This document shows positions 63,995 through 64,000 of a stretch of DNA of 64,000 nt, piece by piece; positions within the stretch are counted from its first letter, which is position 1; every line of letters begins with the position of its first letter. This DNA comes from an uncultured Bacteroidales bacterium (lineage in GTDB: Bacteria; Bacteroidota; Bacteroidia; Bacteroidales; P3), in the NCBI GenBank assembly GCA_905235855.1, contig CAJONE010000004.1:1-64000 (forward strand). Direction: 5' to 3'. The translations under genes were made by a program, and so were the position numbers. The notes beneath the pieces are model-generated. The model was given only the letters and a program-made list of their open reading frames with translations. It searched no databases and was not told the DNA's origin.

Positions 63995-64000
63995 TACCTT

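Overview
The window looks like a chromosome segment from an anaerobic, protein-degrading member of the Bacteroidales. The evidence is: Bacteroidetes-type promoters (TAnnTTTG at -7) before many genes; three proteins with type IX secretion (T9SS) C-terminal sorting domains, including the T9SS component PorZ; an S46 dipeptidyl-peptidase with the residue typical of DPP11; a C10 cysteine protease; a GH92 mannosidase; and an AtoD/Kal pair of the lysine-fermentation type. I do not assign a genus.

Layout. 1-1.1 kb: 3' end of a GH92 gene, then a 9-bp tandem repeat. 1.3-4.9 kb: a BcgI-like type IIB restriction-modification (RM) locus with an amber codon in the nuclease domain and three target-recognition modules separated by G7 and C7 tracts. 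4.9-7.4 kb: two unrecognised, translationally coupled genes, a repeat-rich promoter region and a DUF6266-like gene. 7.5-10.5 kb (metabolism): PHP histidinol-phosphatase, LicA-like kinase, atoD, kal. 10.5-13.3 kb: degenerate DNA, a nested palindrome, then a second RM system (type II, M plus R). 13.4-16.0 kb: pnp and rpsO. 16.1-19.7 kb: remnant of a Wza-like exporter gene, then Wzc-like kinase and CpsB-like phosphatase. 19.8-25.9 kb: hypothetical, gmk, mreC, mreD, porZ, recO. 26.1-30.2 kb (minus strand): pgi, purM, aspartate aminotransferase. 30.5-37.6 kb (plus strand): OmpA-like protein, ribBA, coiled-coil protein, zapA, a probable 6S-like RNA, rny, lgt, gpmA. 37.7-38.1 kb: tRNA-Ser(GCT), tRNA-Pro(TGG), tRNA-Arg(TCT). 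38.1-41.4 kb: a structured leader and a third RM system (two beta-class methylases plus an HNH nuclease). 41.5-48.9 kb (minus strand): SIMPL protein, lpxK, miaB, PASTA protein, T9SS cargo, rluD. 49-56.8 kb (plus strand): lipoprotein, frameshifted esterase, AI-2E-type transporter, ASCH protein, U32 peptidase, AraC regulator, DPP11. 56.9-63.9 kb (minus strand): RND metal-efflux adaptor and pump, C10 protease, Nudix hydrolase, flavoredoxin-rubredoxin.

The housekeeping blocks are ordinary. The accessory interest is in three unrelated RM systems within 41 kb. The first appears built to switch: adding one G or losing one C would splice three recognition modules into different specificity subunits, and its nuclease domain is separately closed by a stop codon. 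The other two are preceded by long nested inverted repeats, and in the second a further inverted repeat covers the methylase start codon. These structures, the 11-bp iteron array before the DUF6266-like gene, and the two unknown coupled genes beside it are the best candidates for undescribed biology. All functional statements rest on reading the sequence and recalled family knowledge; no searches were run.
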